A stretch of DNA of 64,000 nt from Amycolatopsis umgeniensis (GTDB taxonomy: Bacteria; Actinomycetota; Actinomycetes; Mycobacteriales; Pseudonocardiaceae): NCBI RefSeq assembly GCF_014205155.1, contig NZ_JACHMX010000001.1, forward strand, positions 6,200,001 to 6,264,000. The letters run 5' to 3'. The notes beneath the pieces were generated by a model. The model saw only the letters and a list, made by a program, of their open reading frames with translations. It was not told the DNA's origin and ran no database searches. Positions 35,266-44,109 of this stretch are shown here, piece after piece; the stretch's first letter is position 1, and each line of letters begins with the position of its first letter. The position numbers and the translations under genes are program-made.

Positions 35266-35578
35266 GTGACAGTGATTGTGGAACTTTGCTGCCGCCGGAC
35301 CGTGACAATGCCGGGCACGCGGCTTGTCTGGCTACTGAGACATCACGGGTGGGCCTTCTGCTCCGTCCTGGACGACCAGAGCAGCGCCGAGGTGGTCGCT
35401 GACGAAACCGAAACGCGGGCCGGAAATCTGGATCTGACACAGGCGGCAGCCGGCCACCCCGCTCGCCAGAGCCGTGCTCAGGGCCTTCGACATCATCCCC
35501 GAAGACTTGGGTGAGGACGGCTACCAGACCCAATGGAGCCCCCGTCCTCACCGCACCCCGCCGGCGGCCGAACGCTAA
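35266..35578 (+). pseudogene. Degenerate small actinobacterial hypothetical gene
   Basis: From GTG 35266 the frame reads VELCCRRTVTMPGTRLVWLL then RHHGWAFCSVLDDQSSAEVV, then loses sense. From 35438 a different frame reads TPLARAVLRAFDIIPEDLGE and DGYQTQWSPRPHRTPPAAER to TAA 35576-35578. The two halves look like the start and end of a family of about 150-residue actinobacterial proteins, with the middle deleted and a frameshift. This explains most of the 480-bp gap between the HNH gene and the LuxR-type regulator. The family identification is from memory and unnamed. Confidence 0.4.
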
Positions 35579-37926
35579 CCTTCACTCGCCGGAAGCAACT
35601 CCCGCAACATGGCCAGCAACTCCCGCCGGTCCCCAGCGCCGAGCTTCCCCCGGATCCGGGCCATGTGGTGCTCCACGGTCTTGCCCGAGATGAACAGCTT
35701 GCCCCCGGCCTGCTTGTAGGTGAGTCCGTCGACGACGAGCCGGGCGACCTCCAGTTCCCGTTCGCTCAAGGCGCTCAGACCGGTGGCCGCGACGGGTTCC
35801 GGAGCGCGTCCTTGGAACTGTCGCGCCGCTTCGAGCAGCTGGACCATCGCCTTCCGGTCCGAGGTCCGGATCGCCGCCTGCCCGGCCAGCCGGGACGCGT
35901 CCCAGCAGAGCCCGAGTTCGTGCAGTTCCGACGCGGCCGCGGTGATCGCTTCGGGATCGAAAGTCCCGGTCAGGACCGCGAGCCAGCTGGTCGCGGCGGC
36001 GGCGAGTGCGGCCGGGTAGCGTCCGCAGGGCGCGAAATCGTTGAGCGCGGCCAGATGGTCCCCGGCCGAAGAATGATCCTCGACGGTGATGGCGGCGTGC
36101 AGCTCGTGCCAGCGCAGGGTGGCTGTCCACAGTGGAGGGTTGCCGAGCGCGTCGAGGACGGTATGTGCCCGTTCGAGCTGCCCGGCCAGCTTGGCGCTCG
36201 CACCGCCCCGTGCGGCCGCGATCGCGAGTTCTCCCAGCGGCAGCAACGAATACAGGTCCGGTTGCTGGCGCATCGAAGCCTGGTATGCCCGGTCCCAGGA
36301 CCGTTGCAGCCCGGGAAGGTCGCTCGAACGCCGTGCCAGGCCCAGTTGCAGGGTGGCGGCGAAAAGTTCGTCGCGGGCTTCGAGACCGTCCGGAGGCATC
36401 AAGGCCTCGGCGGCCGTCTTGAGGTCGCCCGCGGTCATCGCGACCCACCCGAGCAGCAGCCGGTGCCGTTTCGCGAGCAGGTCGCCGCCGATCCGCCCGG
36501 TCACCGCGCGGCTGAGCACCGACTCGGCCAGCGCGAGTTCGCCGGAATGCAACCCCACCAACGCCGCGAGTGCCGCCGGGCTGTCCGGGAGCGGTGCGGG
36601 CGCCCCCGCCGATTCCAGCATCGACGCCGCGCCCAGCAGGGCCGACAGGGTTTCGGCGCCGCAGCCGGACACCGACCCGGTGATCGCGCGCGCCGTCCGT
36701 GAGGCGGCGTTCGCGAACAGGGTCGGGACTTCGGGGGTCTCCAGCACACCTCGGGCGGCTTCGAGTTTTCCGGTGCCCAGCAAGGCGATCGCGGCGAAAG
36801 CCTTCGATCCGGCCCGGCCGGACCATTGGTACAGCTCGGCGCTGTGCGCCAGTTCGCCGCGATGCGCGAGCACGGTCGCGGCCACTTCGGCGCCGGCGGC
36901 CCTGGCGTCCGTATCCGAGGTGCTGCCGAGCATGCCGTCGCCGAGACGGAGCGCGGTGTCGAGGTCCCCGGCCAGCGCCGCGGCGTGCGCCCAGCCGACG
37001 GTGAGCGCCGCGCCGCGCCCACCGGCCTCGGACGCGGCTTCGTAGAACCGCGCCGCGAGTTTCGTGTCGTCGGGCATCGCTTCACGCGCGGCCGCCTCGA
37101 AGGCCGCCGCCGCGCTCGCGCCCGAACTTCCGGTTCCGAGCAGGGATCGAGCGAGCTCCAGTACCGGCAGTCCGTCGCGCAGCTGGAGTTCCACCAGTCG
37201 CTGCAGCACCGTCAGCCGACGCCCCGGCGATCCCCAGGCGCGGACGGCTTCGGCGGCGATCGGCAGCAGCACGTCGTCCTCGCCGAGGAGCCCGGTCGCC
37301 CTCGCGTTGTCGAAGACCTCCGGCAAGCCCTCGCGATCGCGGTTGAGCAGCGCCGCCAGGAGATCGAGGTTCCGGCCCGCGCCCGCTTCGGCGGCGATCA
37401 GGTAGCGGTGGACGTCGTCGTCCAGCTGCTCCAGCTCACCGCGGAAGTCCGCGAGCCTGCCGGTGACCGCGCGGAGCACGAGTCCCGGCACACCACCGGT
37501 TCTGGCGTGGACAGCTTCGGCCGTGGCAGCGTCGCCACCGGCGTACTCGACGAGCCGCCGGACGTCGTCGACGCCGAACGCGCCCAAGGACACCGATCTG
37601 CCGAAGGAATCGGCGAGCGCGCGCAGCGCCTTGGTCCGGGCCGTCGTCCTGCAGGCCAGTACGACGGGCGTGGTCGTTTCCTCCGCTCGTGTCCTGATCT
37701 TCGCGATCTCGTCGTCGCCGAGTTGGTCGGCGTCGTCGACCAGCAGCGCCTCGACTCCGGCACCCGCGTAGTGGCGTCCGAGCAGGCCGAGCAGATGGGT
37801 CTTCCCGTGACCGCCGGGGGCGACGACGGTGATCCGCACCGGCAGTTCCGGGGCGGCGGTCACCTCGTCGAGCAGAGGCCGGGCACCCGGATGGATGATG
37901 CCGGGCTTGTCTAGCAATGCGTTCAA
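35575..37926 (-). CDS. IniR-like AAA/LuxR-family transcriptional regulator
   Basis: About 783 residues starting at TTG 37926, which overlaps the Hsp70-like stop (TTGA) and follows GAAGG by 6 nt. The N-terminal NTPase has Walker A VAPGGHGKTHLLGLLG and a Walker B-like ALLVDDADQLGDDE. A long helical, TPR-like middle follows. The last 65 residues are a LuxR helix-turn-helix (LSERELEVARLVVDGLTYKQ, ISGKTVEHHMARI). It is a LAL-type regulator. In Mycobacterium tuberculosis a similar large regulator, IniR (Rv0339c), lies beside iniBAC and activates it under cell-wall stress. Position here, next to iniB/A/C-like genes, supports an equivalent role. Confidence 0.75.
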   Translation of the reverse strand: MNALLDKPGIIHPGARPLLDEVTAAPELPVRITVVAPGGHGKTHLLGLLGRHYAGAGVEALLVDDADQLGDDEIAKIRTRAEETTTPVVLACRTTARTKALRALADSFGRSVSLGAFGVDDVRRLVEYAGGDAATAEAVHARTGGVPGLVLRAVTGRLADFRGELEQLDDDVHRYLIAAEAGAGRNLDLLAALLNRDREGLPEVFDNARATGLLGEDDVLLPIAAEAVRAWGSPGRRLTVLQRLVELQLRDGLPVLELARSLLGTGSSGASAAAAFEAAAREAMPDDTKLAARFYEAASEAGGRGAALTVGWAHAAALAGDLDTALRLGDGMLGSTSDTDARAAGAEVAATVLAHRGELAHSAELYQWSGRAGSKAFAAIALLGTGKLEAARGVLETPEVPTLFANAASRTARAITGSVSGCGAETLSALLGAASMLESAGAPAPLPDSPAALAALVGLHSGELALAESVLSRAVTGRIGGDLLAKRHRLLLGWVAMTAGDLKTAAEALMPPDGLEARDELFAATLQLGLARRSSDLPGLQRSWDRAYQASMRQQPDLYSLLPLGELAIAAARGGASAKLAGQLERAHTVLDALGNPPLWTATLRWHELHAAITVEDHSSAGDHLAALNDFAPCGRYPAALAAAATSWLAVLTGTFDPEAITAAASELHELGLCWDASRLAGQAAIRTSDRKAMVQLLEAARQFQGRAPEPVAATGLSALSERELEVARLVVDGLTYKQAGGKLFISGKTVEHHMARIRGKLGAGDRRELLAMLRELLPASEG

Positions 37927-39077
37927 CAGCGACCTTCGGGGGAGGACGGTGCGGCGCCGGGGGTGGACGGCGCGCACGAGGTCGGCGTGGTGGGAGGGGC
38001 TTCGGGACCCTTGTCCGCGGTGGCTTCTCGGGTGGTCAGGGTGAGCAGCAGGGTGGTCGCGGCCAGCACCACGACCACGGCTCCGGCGACCAGGGGCTTG
38101 CGTCGGCTGAGCAGTTTCGCCGCCCCGGTGCGTTCTGGCAAGGGGAACGGGGTGATGTCCACCGGCGGCCGTTCGGGCCGCTCGGTGAGTTCCGGGGCCT
38201 CGTCGACCCGGGGGAGCAGGGTGGTTTCCACGGTCGCCACCGCGGCCAGGGCGCTCGAGCGCGGGCCGCCGGGTTGAGAGACCTCACGTCGCGCGGCGAT
38301 GTTGGCCGCGCCGGTCGCCACCGTCAGCACCGGGTCGCTCGAGGCGAAGACGGGGCACGGAGTCCGGCCGGGGACCGGCGGGGCCTCGCCGCAGACCACG
38401 ATGCCTGCCAGCGCCTGCGGCTGGACCCCGGCGCCGTGCGCGAGTTCGAAGACCCTGCCGATGGCCTCACCGGGGTCGACGCCTTCGACCGTCTTGACCG
38501 GCTGCCAGCCGTTGATCCCGGCGGCGGCGATCGTGACCACCGCGCCGTCCGGACCGAATTCGCAGACACCGGCGGTGACGTCGCCTTGCGGGGCGAGGTA
38601 CGCGTGCAGCGCTGCGATGGGCGCCGGTACCAGCATGACGCGGGGGAATCCGGCTTCGGCCAGCGCGCGGCGCAGCAGGTCGCGGCGGAACGAGCCCCAG
38701 CCGACGGGATGCGTGAGCACGATGTCCCGCGGTTTCTCGCCGAACCGCTCGGCCGCCTGATCCACCGCGGCGTCCACGAGGACGGCGCTGAGGGATTCGG
38801 CCGGGAACCGCTCGCCGCCGACGATCACGGGGACGTCGTCGCCGACCCGCTCGTGGAATCCGGTCAGCAGGCGGGCGGGCGCGGACCGGCCCGCTTCGAC
38901 GGCGGCGTCCCCGGTGAGCAGGTAGCCGTCGTCGTCGAGGAACACCGCGGACGCCGCCGACGGGCCGCGCGCGCCGAGCCACGACGGCTCCGGCACGCCC
39001 CAGCCGTCGCCTTGGTTCACGCAGGTGGCGGCGGTGGTGCGGGTCGAGGCGATATCGATGCCGAGGACGTAGGGCAA
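37923..39077 (-). CDS. Membrane-anchored Hsp70-like ATPase-domain protein
   Basis: 384 residues starting at TTG 39077 (GGAGGA 7 nt upstream). Residues 1-260 follow an actin/Hsp70 fold: phosphate-1 region YVLGIDIASTRTTAATCV, a middle DIVLTHPVGWGSFRRDLLRRAL, LVPAPIAALHAYL, CEFGPDGAVVTI and IVVCGEAPPVPG. The substrate-binding domain of DnaK is absent. Instead there is a Pro-rich linker, a transmembrane helix (LVAGAVVVVLAATTLLLTL) near residue 320 and a short Pro/Ser-rich tail outside. It is translationally coupled to the IniR-like regulator and divergent from iniB, so it probably acts as an envelope-stress sensor or chaperone of that system. Confidence 0.75.
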   Translation of the reverse strand: MPYVLGIDIASTRTTAATCVNQGDGWGVPEPSWLGARGPSAASAVFLDDDGYLLTGDAAVEAGRSAPARLLTGFHERVGDDVPVIVGGERFPAESLSAVLVDAAVDQAAERFGEKPRDIVLTHPVGWGSFRRDLLRRALAEAGFPRVMLVPAPIAALHAYLAPQGDVTAGVCEFGPDGAVVTIAAAGINGWQPVKTVEGVDPGEAIGRVFELAHGAGVQPQALAGIVVCGEAPPVPGRTPCPVFASSDPVLTVATGAANIAARREVSQPGGPRSSALAAVATVETTLLPRVDEAPELTERPERPPVDITPFPLPERTGAAKLLSRRKPLVAGAVVVVLAATTLLLTLTTREATADKGPEAPPTTPTSCAPSTPGAAPSSPEGRC

Positions 39078-39103
39078 CGAGCATCCTCCTTCGCTTGACC
39101 AGC

Positions 39104-39156
39104 CCCTAGGACCAACTAGGGCCACTCACCCGAACGGCTTGACCCATCCGGGTGAG
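39104..39156. promoter_or_regulatory. Inverted repeats in the divergent hsp70-like/iniB-like promoter region
   Basis: The 294-bp gap between the two divergent genes contains CCCTAG-6-CTAGGG (39104-39121) and CTCACCCG-16-CGGGTGAG (39125-39156), both perfect. They lie 27-80 bp upstream of the Hsp70-like start and over 200 bp upstream of iniB. They are candidate operators for the IniR-like regulator. The rest of the gap shows AT-richer sequence but no promoter I can place with confidence. Confidence 0.45.
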
Positions 39157-39371
39157 GGTTGGCATTAAACCCAACAAGGTGCGTCTCGGTTAAGCCCCTA
39201 ACGCCCTAACGATGTCATACCGATCCCCTATTGGCTGAGTGAGCGGCAACCAGGAGTGATCCCCGATGTGCCGAGAGGTACCGGCTCACTAACTTCGGTG
39301 ACCTGCGCTCAGCCGTGCCCTCCGGCCGCTGCGCCAGCCCCACCGACCTAGACCCCCAGGAGAGTCCTTTC

Positions 39372-40463
39372 ATGGGTTCCGTCCAGACCCTGCACGACTT
39401 CACGCTGAACCTGCTGAACGACACCGCGGCCCGCGCGGCGTTCGCCAACGACCCGCAGCAGGTCCTCGCCGACGCCGGTCTCGGTGACATCAACGCCGCC
39501 GACGTGCACGAGGTCGTCCCGCTGGTGCTCGACTTCGTCCCGGTCGACACCGCCACCGACGTCACCGGCACCGCCGCGGCGACCGCTGACAACCTGGCAG
39601 GCTTCGGCGGCGTCGCGAACGTCGTCAACGGCACCGACGGCGAGTGCGCCGACGGTGTCCAGGGCGCGATCGACCAGCTCACCGCGCTGACCGCCGGCCT
39701 GCCGGTCGCCGTCCCGGGTGTCGGCGAGCTGCCGAGCCTCCCGGGTGTCCCGGGCCTGCCCGACGCCGGTCTCCCGGGTCTGCCGGAGCTGGGCCTGCCC
39801 GCCGTCCCGGCCGTGCCCGCCGTGGGCGACCTGCCGGTCGACCTCCCGGGCCTGTCCGCCGTCCCGGCCGTCTCCGACGTGACCGACGTGTCGAACGCCG
39901 CCGCCGGCGTGACCGCCCTCGCGCAGAACACCGTCGGCAGCTTCGGGCTGACCGACGACCTTTCGCGTGGCCTCGACGCCGCTTCCGTCGGCCAGGCGGG
40001 CGATGTCGCCAACGGCGCCGTCGACACCGCGACCGACCTGGTCCACGACGTCCCGGCCGTGGACTCGGTTCCGGCCATCGACTCGGTTCCGGCCGTCGGT
40101 GACCTGAGCAGCGACCTGCCCCGCGTCGACGGCGTCGCGGGCGGTGCCCCCGACTTCCTGTCGACGGTCGGCGACCTGACCAGCGTCATCGGCCAGGTCG
40201 GTGTCGCGGACGTCACCACCAAGGTGCACGACATCGCGGGCAAGGCGCACGACATCGGCAACGGAAACGGCATCGTCAACGACGTGACCGACAACGTCGC
40301 GACCGACGTCACCGACAACGTCGTGAACGACGTCGCGAACCACGCGGGCGTCAACGACGTGCACGACGTCGTCTCCGGTGTGGCCAACAACATCGGCCAC
40401 GTGGGCGACATCAACCTCGGTGCCGGCGACATCGCCTCGCACAACGACATCCACATCGGCTGA
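39372..40463 (+). CDS. IniB N-terminal-domain protein with low-complexity repeats
   Basis: 363 residues from ATG 39372 (AGGAG 10 nt upstream). The first 55 residues (QTLHDFTLNLLNDTAARAAF, QQVLADAGLGDINAADVHEV) match the conserved IniB N-terminal domain. The rest is low-complexity, Val/Asp/Ala/Gly/Pro-rich with short degenerate repeats (LPGLPELGLP, VDSVPAIDSVPAV, VTDNVATDVTDNV) and ends IGHVGDINLGAGDIASHNDI. Length and composition agree with the Gly/Ala-rich, envelope-linked IniB of mycobacteria, whose function is unknown. It is followed by a hairpin and then the dynamin-like genes. Confidence 0.75.
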   Translation: MGSVQTLHDFTLNLLNDTAARAAFANDPQQVLADAGLGDINAADVHEVVPLVLDFVPVDTATDVTGTAAATADNLAGFGGVANVVNGTDGECADGVQGAIDQLTALTAGLPVAVPGVGELPSLPGVPGLPDAGLPGLPELGLPAVPAVPAVGDLPVDLPGLSAVPAVSDVTDVSNAAAGVTALAQNTVGSFGLTDDLSRGLDAASVGQAGDVANGAVDTATDLVHDVPAVDSVPAIDSVPAVGDLSSDLPRVDGVAGGAPDFLSTVGDLTSVIGQVGVADVTTKVHDIAGKAHDIGNGNGIVNDVTDNVATDVTDNVVNDVANHAGVNDVHDVVSGVANNIGHVGDINLGAGDIASHNDIHIG

Positions 40464-40499
40464 TGAGCTGAAACTCTTTCAGCTCTCACCGTGTGCACG

Positions 40500-40529
40500 G
40501 GCCCCGCGACCGCACCAGGTCGCGGGGCC
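40500..40529 (+). terminator. GC-rich hairpin between iniB-like and iniA-like genes
   Basis: GGCCCCGCGACC (40500-40511) and GGTCGCGGGGCC (40518-40529) pair perfectly over 12 bp around a 6-nt loop. A weak T-run (CCTTCG) follows. It begins 37 bp after the iniB-like stop and 63 bp before the next start, so it likely terminates or attenuates transcription and lets iniB be expressed above the downstream GTPases. Confidence 0.7.
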
Positions 40530-40592
40530 TTCGCGGCATGTTGGCCCATGCCACATTGATTCCGCGCTTGGTTAAGGGAACACTGCATCCCC

Positions 40593-42359
40593 GTGACAGC
40601 CCCCGCCTGGCTCGACGTGCTCAACGAGACCTTGGACGCCTGTGCCGCCCACGGTCGCGCCGACCTGGCCGAACGCCTGCGGCGGAGACGGGACCAGCAG
40701 GCGCCGGGAACCCGGATCGCGGTGGTCGGCTTTCCCAAACAGGGCAAGGGTTACCTGCTCAACGCGTTGCTGAACGCCCCGGTCTGCGCGGTCGGGGACG
40801 CGAGCACCCCCGCCGTCCCCACCGAGATCGGGTACGCCCCCGACGCCGCCGCCACGCTGGTCGGGCACGCTCGGGAAAGCGTGCCGGTCGCGGATCTGGC
40901 CAAGGAACTCGAGATCCGGCCGCCCGGTTCGCTGCGCCGGGTCGAGGTCGGTCTGCCGCGTGAACTGCTCGGCACGGGTCTGGTGCTGGTGGACACCCCG
41001 GCGATAGGGGATCCTCGTTCGCCGCGCACGGCGGCCACCCTCGACGTCCTCGCCGACGCGCACGCGGTGATCCTCGTCTCCGACGCGACGCAGGAACTCC
41101 AGCCCGCCGAACTCGCGCTGGCCCGGCACATCCGCACCTGGTGCCCGGCCTTGGTGCTGGCGCTGACCAAGATCGACGTCAGCCCGGACTGGCGGGAACT
41201 CGCCGCCCGCAATCGCACCGCGCTTTCCGAGACCGGGGTCGTCGCCGACGTCTTCCCCGTGTCCGCGACGGTGCGCCAAGCCGCCGCGAAGGCCGGTGAC
41301 GCCGGCCTCAACGGACGGTCCGGTTTCCCGGAACTCCTGAACTGGGTCGGCGAGCAGGCTTCGCGACCGATCGAACGCACCCGCGCGCTCGCCGCCGCGG
41401 TGAGCGTCCGCGCGGCGGCGGTCGAGCTGGTCGAGAGCCTGCAGACGCGGCTCGACGCCGTCTCACAGGACAGCGGGATCGATCAGGTCACCCTGCTGCA
41501 GCAGGCACAACGGCGCACCGAGGAACTGCGGCGGCAGAACGTCCGCTGGCAGAACCTGTTGTCGGACGAGATCACCGATCTGGTCTCCGACGCCGAATAC
41601 GACCTGCGCGAGCGGACCCGGCAGATCGTGCGGCATATCGACCGCACCTTCGACGAAGGCGACCCGGTGCAGATCTGGCCGGATTTCCAGACCTGGCTGG
41701 AAGAGAACCTCGCCGAGGCCGTCGAGACGAACTACAACTGGGTGTCCGACCGCTCGACGTGGATCGCGCACGCGGTCGCCACGAGTTTCGGGCCACGCTT
41801 CGGCCAGGCCCCGGAACTGCCGCTGACCGGATCCGGAGTGGACTCGATCCCCGAAGTCGGCACGCCCAAGATCGAGCGGTTCAAGATCGGGCAGAAACTC
41901 TTCACCGGCTTGCGCGGTTCCTACGGCGGCGTGCTGATGTTCGGCCTGGTCACCAGTCTCGCCGGGCTGCCGCTGATCAACCCGGTTTCCCTCGGCGCCG
42001 GTGTCGCGTTCGCCACCAAGAGCGTGCGCGACGAAGGCGGGATGCGGCTGCAGCGGCGTCAGGCCTTGGCGAAGGCCGCGGCTCAGCGCCACGTCGACGA
42101 CGTGTTCATCCGGTTCAGCAAGGAGATCAAGGACGAGATCCGCCAGGTCCAGCGGCGGCTGCGCGACCATTTCGCCGCGCTCTCGGACGAACTCGCGGAA
42201 GAGCTGACCCGTCAACGGGAACTGATCATCGCCGGCTCCGCCGACCGGGACCGGCGCACCCAGCGGGTCAAAAAGGAGATCGACCGGCTCGCCGCACTGC
42301 ACCGGAAGGCGGGAGCTTTAGGCGTGACCGCCCGTGAAATCCGGGAGCTTTCGGCGTGA
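40593..42359 (+). CDS. IniA-like dynamin-family GTPase with altered P-loop
   Basis: 588 residues from GTG 40593. The GTPase domain has G1 VVGFPKQGKGYLLNALL (residues 44-60), switch/G2 Thr in ASTPAVPTEIGY, G3 LVDTPAIGD and G4 LTKID. The Ser/Thr that normally follows the P-loop Lys is Gly53, which should affect Mg2+ binding. The C-terminal half is helical, with a hydrophobic hairpin FGLVTSLAGLPLINPVSLGA that probably inserts in the membrane, then long charged helices. Mycobacterial IniA is a dynamin-like protein that mediates membrane fission and maintains the envelope under isoniazid. The gene is coupled by GTGA to the next dynamin-like gene. Confidence 0.8.
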   Translation: MTAPAWLDVLNETLDACAAHGRADLAERLRRRRDQQAPGTRIAVVGFPKQGKGYLLNALLNAPVCAVGDASTPAVPTEIGYAPDAAATLVGHARESVPVADLAKELEIRPPGSLRRVEVGLPRELLGTGLVLVDTPAIGDPRSPRTAATLDVLADAHAVILVSDATQELQPAELALARHIRTWCPALVLALTKIDVSPDWRELAARNRTALSETGVVADVFPVSATVRQAAAKAGDAGLNGRSGFPELLNWVGEQASRPIERTRALAAAVSVRAAAVELVESLQTRLDAVSQDSGIDQVTLLQQAQRRTEELRRQNVRWQNLLSDEITDLVSDAEYDLRERTRQIVRHIDRTFDEGDPVQIWPDFQTWLEENLAEAVETNYNWVSDRSTWIAHAVATSFGPRFGQAPELPLTGSGVDSIPEVGTPKIERFKIGQKLFTGLRGSYGGVLMFGLVTSLAGLPLINPVSLGAGVAFATKSVRDEGGMRLQRRQALAKAAAQRHVDDVFIRFSKEIKDEIRQVQRRLRDHFAALSDELAEELTRQRELIIAGSADRDRRTQRVKKEIDRLAALHRKAGALGVTAREIRELSA

Positions 42360-43561
42360 CCGCACTGGATGTCCGAGAGCTGGTGAGCGAGGCCGCGGCG
42401 CACTACCGGGACCGCCCGCACGCGGTGGTGATGCTGCGGGAATGCCTGGAGCGGCTGGAAGAACCGCTACGCGTCGGTTTCGTCGGCACGCCGGGAACCG
42501 GGAAGTCCACTTTGGTCTCCGCGCTGGCGGAATGGCCGACGAGGGCCTTGCGCGACCTCGAACTGTTCGACACCCCGGCGCCGGCTGAACACGTCGACGC
42601 GACAGTGCGCCTGGTGCGTCACCTCGAGCCCGACGAACTCGCCGGCGCCCGCCCGGTGGGCGGTTCCGCGTTCGCGCGGCAGAGCGCGGTGAACTCGGTG
42701 CTGGTGCTCGGCCGGGCGGACGAGGTCGGCGCGGGCCGGATCGACGCCCTGCTCACCGCGAAACAGCTGGCGCGGCGCGCTTGGCGAGAGGATCCGAACT
42801 GCGCGGGCTTCCAGGGAGTCATCGCGGTCGCCGGGCAATTGGGCTACGCGGGCCGCGCGCTGCGGGACGACGAATTCGCGGTGCTGCGCGCGCTGGCGTC
42901 GGTCTCCCGTCAGGAACTGGAGCGGCATCTCCTGTCCGTGGATTCCTTTGTGGATGATCCGTTTCCGGTGGGTGTCCCGCCGGAGTCGAGGAAACATCTG
43001 GTGTCGCGCTTCGGGCTCTACGGCGTCCGGCTCGCGATCACCCTGATCCGCACCGGCTGTGACAGCAGGCTGAAGCTTTCGGCGGAACTCGTGCACCGCA
43101 GCGGTCTCGGCGATCTGAGGGACACGCTCGCGGGTTGTTTCGTCGCCAGGGGCGAAGCGTTGAAGGCACGTACGGCGGTGCTGCGGCTTGAAAGCCTGCT
43201 CGCCGCCGAACCGGTCCCGCACGGCGACCGGCTGGCCGCACGCGTGGAGCGCTTCGCCGCGGCAGCGCACGACTTCCGGGAACTGCGGCTCATCGCCGAC
43301 ATCCGCGGCGGCCGCACGGCGCTGTCCGGGGAGATCGCCGAGGAGGCCGCCCGGTTGCTCGGCGCGCAGGGACTCGCGCCCACCGAGCGGCTCGGCCTCG
43401 CACCCGACGCGGACCCGGCCGAAATCCACGCCGGAGCCGAAAGCGCGCTGGTCCGCTGGCGGCACGAGGCGGAACGGGCCGACGCCGCGCACGCCGAACG
43501 CGCCGCGGCGCGGGTGATCGTCCGGTCGGTGGAAGGGCTCCTCAGCCTCTTCGTGGGCTGA
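42356..43561 (+). CDS. IniC-like dynamin-family GTPase
   Basis: 401 residues from GTG 42356 (GTGA overlap). The P-loop is canonical, VGFVGTPGTGKSTLVSAL (Gly44-Lys50-Ser51), and a degenerate G3 follows as LELFDTPAP. A canonical G4 N/TKxD is not apparent (LVLGRADEV is in its place). The C-terminal portion is helical and Arg/Ala-rich without a clear membrane hairpin. Size and position match IniC, the shorter partner downstream of iniA in mycobacteria. IniA lacking the P-loop Ser/Thr but IniC retaining it suggests that the two form a hetero-assembly with one catalytic partner. Confidence 0.72.
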   Translation: MTALDVRELVSEAAAHYRDRPHAVVMLRECLERLEEPLRVGFVGTPGTGKSTLVSALAEWPTRALRDLELFDTPAPAEHVDATVRLVRHLEPDELAGARPVGGSAFARQSAVNSVLVLGRADEVGAGRIDALLTAKQLARRAWREDPNCAGFQGVIAVAGQLGYAGRALRDDEFAVLRALASVSRQELERHLLSVDSFVDDPFPVGVPPESRKHLVSRFGLYGVRLAITLIRTGCDSRLKLSAELVHRSGLGDLRDTLAGCFVARGEALKARTAVLRLESLLAAEPVPHGDRLAARVERFAAAAHDFRELRLIADIRGGRTALSGEIAEEAARLLGAQGLAPTERLGLAPDADPAEIHAGAESALVRWRHEAERADAAHAERAAARVIVRSVEGLLSLFVG

Positions 43562-43566
43562 AAATC

Positions 43567-43968
43567 CTAGGCGTTGCCGAGCACCCGGGTCACGCTGATC
43601 TCGATGACCACCCGCTCCGGATTCGGCTTGGGCTGCCGATAGCGCGCGGCGTAACGGTTCTCGGCGTCGCGCACCGACTCCGGATCCTCGCGCAGCACCG
43701 CGCGTCCCTCCAAAGTGGACCATCGCGGCCCGTCGATCTGGCAGGCGGCGACCGGAATGCCCTTTTCGTCCGCTTCCTTGATCATGCGGGCCTTCTTGGA
43801 CGAGCGGAACGTGATCACGCGGGCGATCCCGGTCTCGAAGTCCACCGTGACCCCGACCGCGACGACATGCGGGGTCCCGTCGGGGCGGACGGTGGTCAGG
43901 GTGGCGAGATGCCGCTCGGTCCAGAATTCCCGGAAGGTCTCGCCGCGCGCGCTCAAGTCGATCGTCAT
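43567..43968 (-). CDS. PPOX-class (pyridoxamine oxidase-like) F420/FMN-dependent enzyme
   Basis: 133 residues from ATG 43968. The split-barrel fold is indicated by the N-terminal [20 protein letters not shown] and [12 protein letters not shown], the central [13 protein letters not shown], and [17 protein letters not shown]. This matches the actinobacterial PPOX-class F420-dependent subfamily (TIGR03618-like). Members reduce quinones or biliverdin or have unknown substrates. It is convergent with the iniC-like gene. Confidence 0.82.
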   Translation of the reverse strand: MTIDLSARGETFREFWTERHLATLTTVRPDGTPHVVAVGVTVDFETGIARVITFRSSKKARMIKEADEKGIPVAACQIDGPRWSTLEGRAVLREDPESVRDAENRYAARYRQPKPNPERVVIEISVTRVLGNA

Positions 43969-44109
43969 GACGCTCACGCTAGGGCACTGTTCACGCAAGC
44001 GTCATTTGAGGTAATAGTAAGGAAACTTTCTTAACTCTCTTGTTTTTGGCCGACCCGGATGTCACTCTCGAAACGCGCCGCCGCCACCAACGATGTTTCC
44101 GGAGGAGCC

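Noticed and set aside
35093..35574. Gap considered as an insertion sequence remnant
   Set aside because: No transposase motif in any frame; the protein-like pieces fit a small hypothetical family better.
39348..40454. Minus-strand repetitive frame opposite the iniB-like gene
   Set aside because: Its VGDV-type repeats are the reverse image of the plus-strand low-complexity repeats; the IniB N-terminal domain is on the plus strand.
39372..40463. Repeat-rich region considered as a CRISPR or tandem-repeat array
   Set aside because: Repeats are short, degenerate and in-frame protein repeats; no constant repeat with unique spacers.
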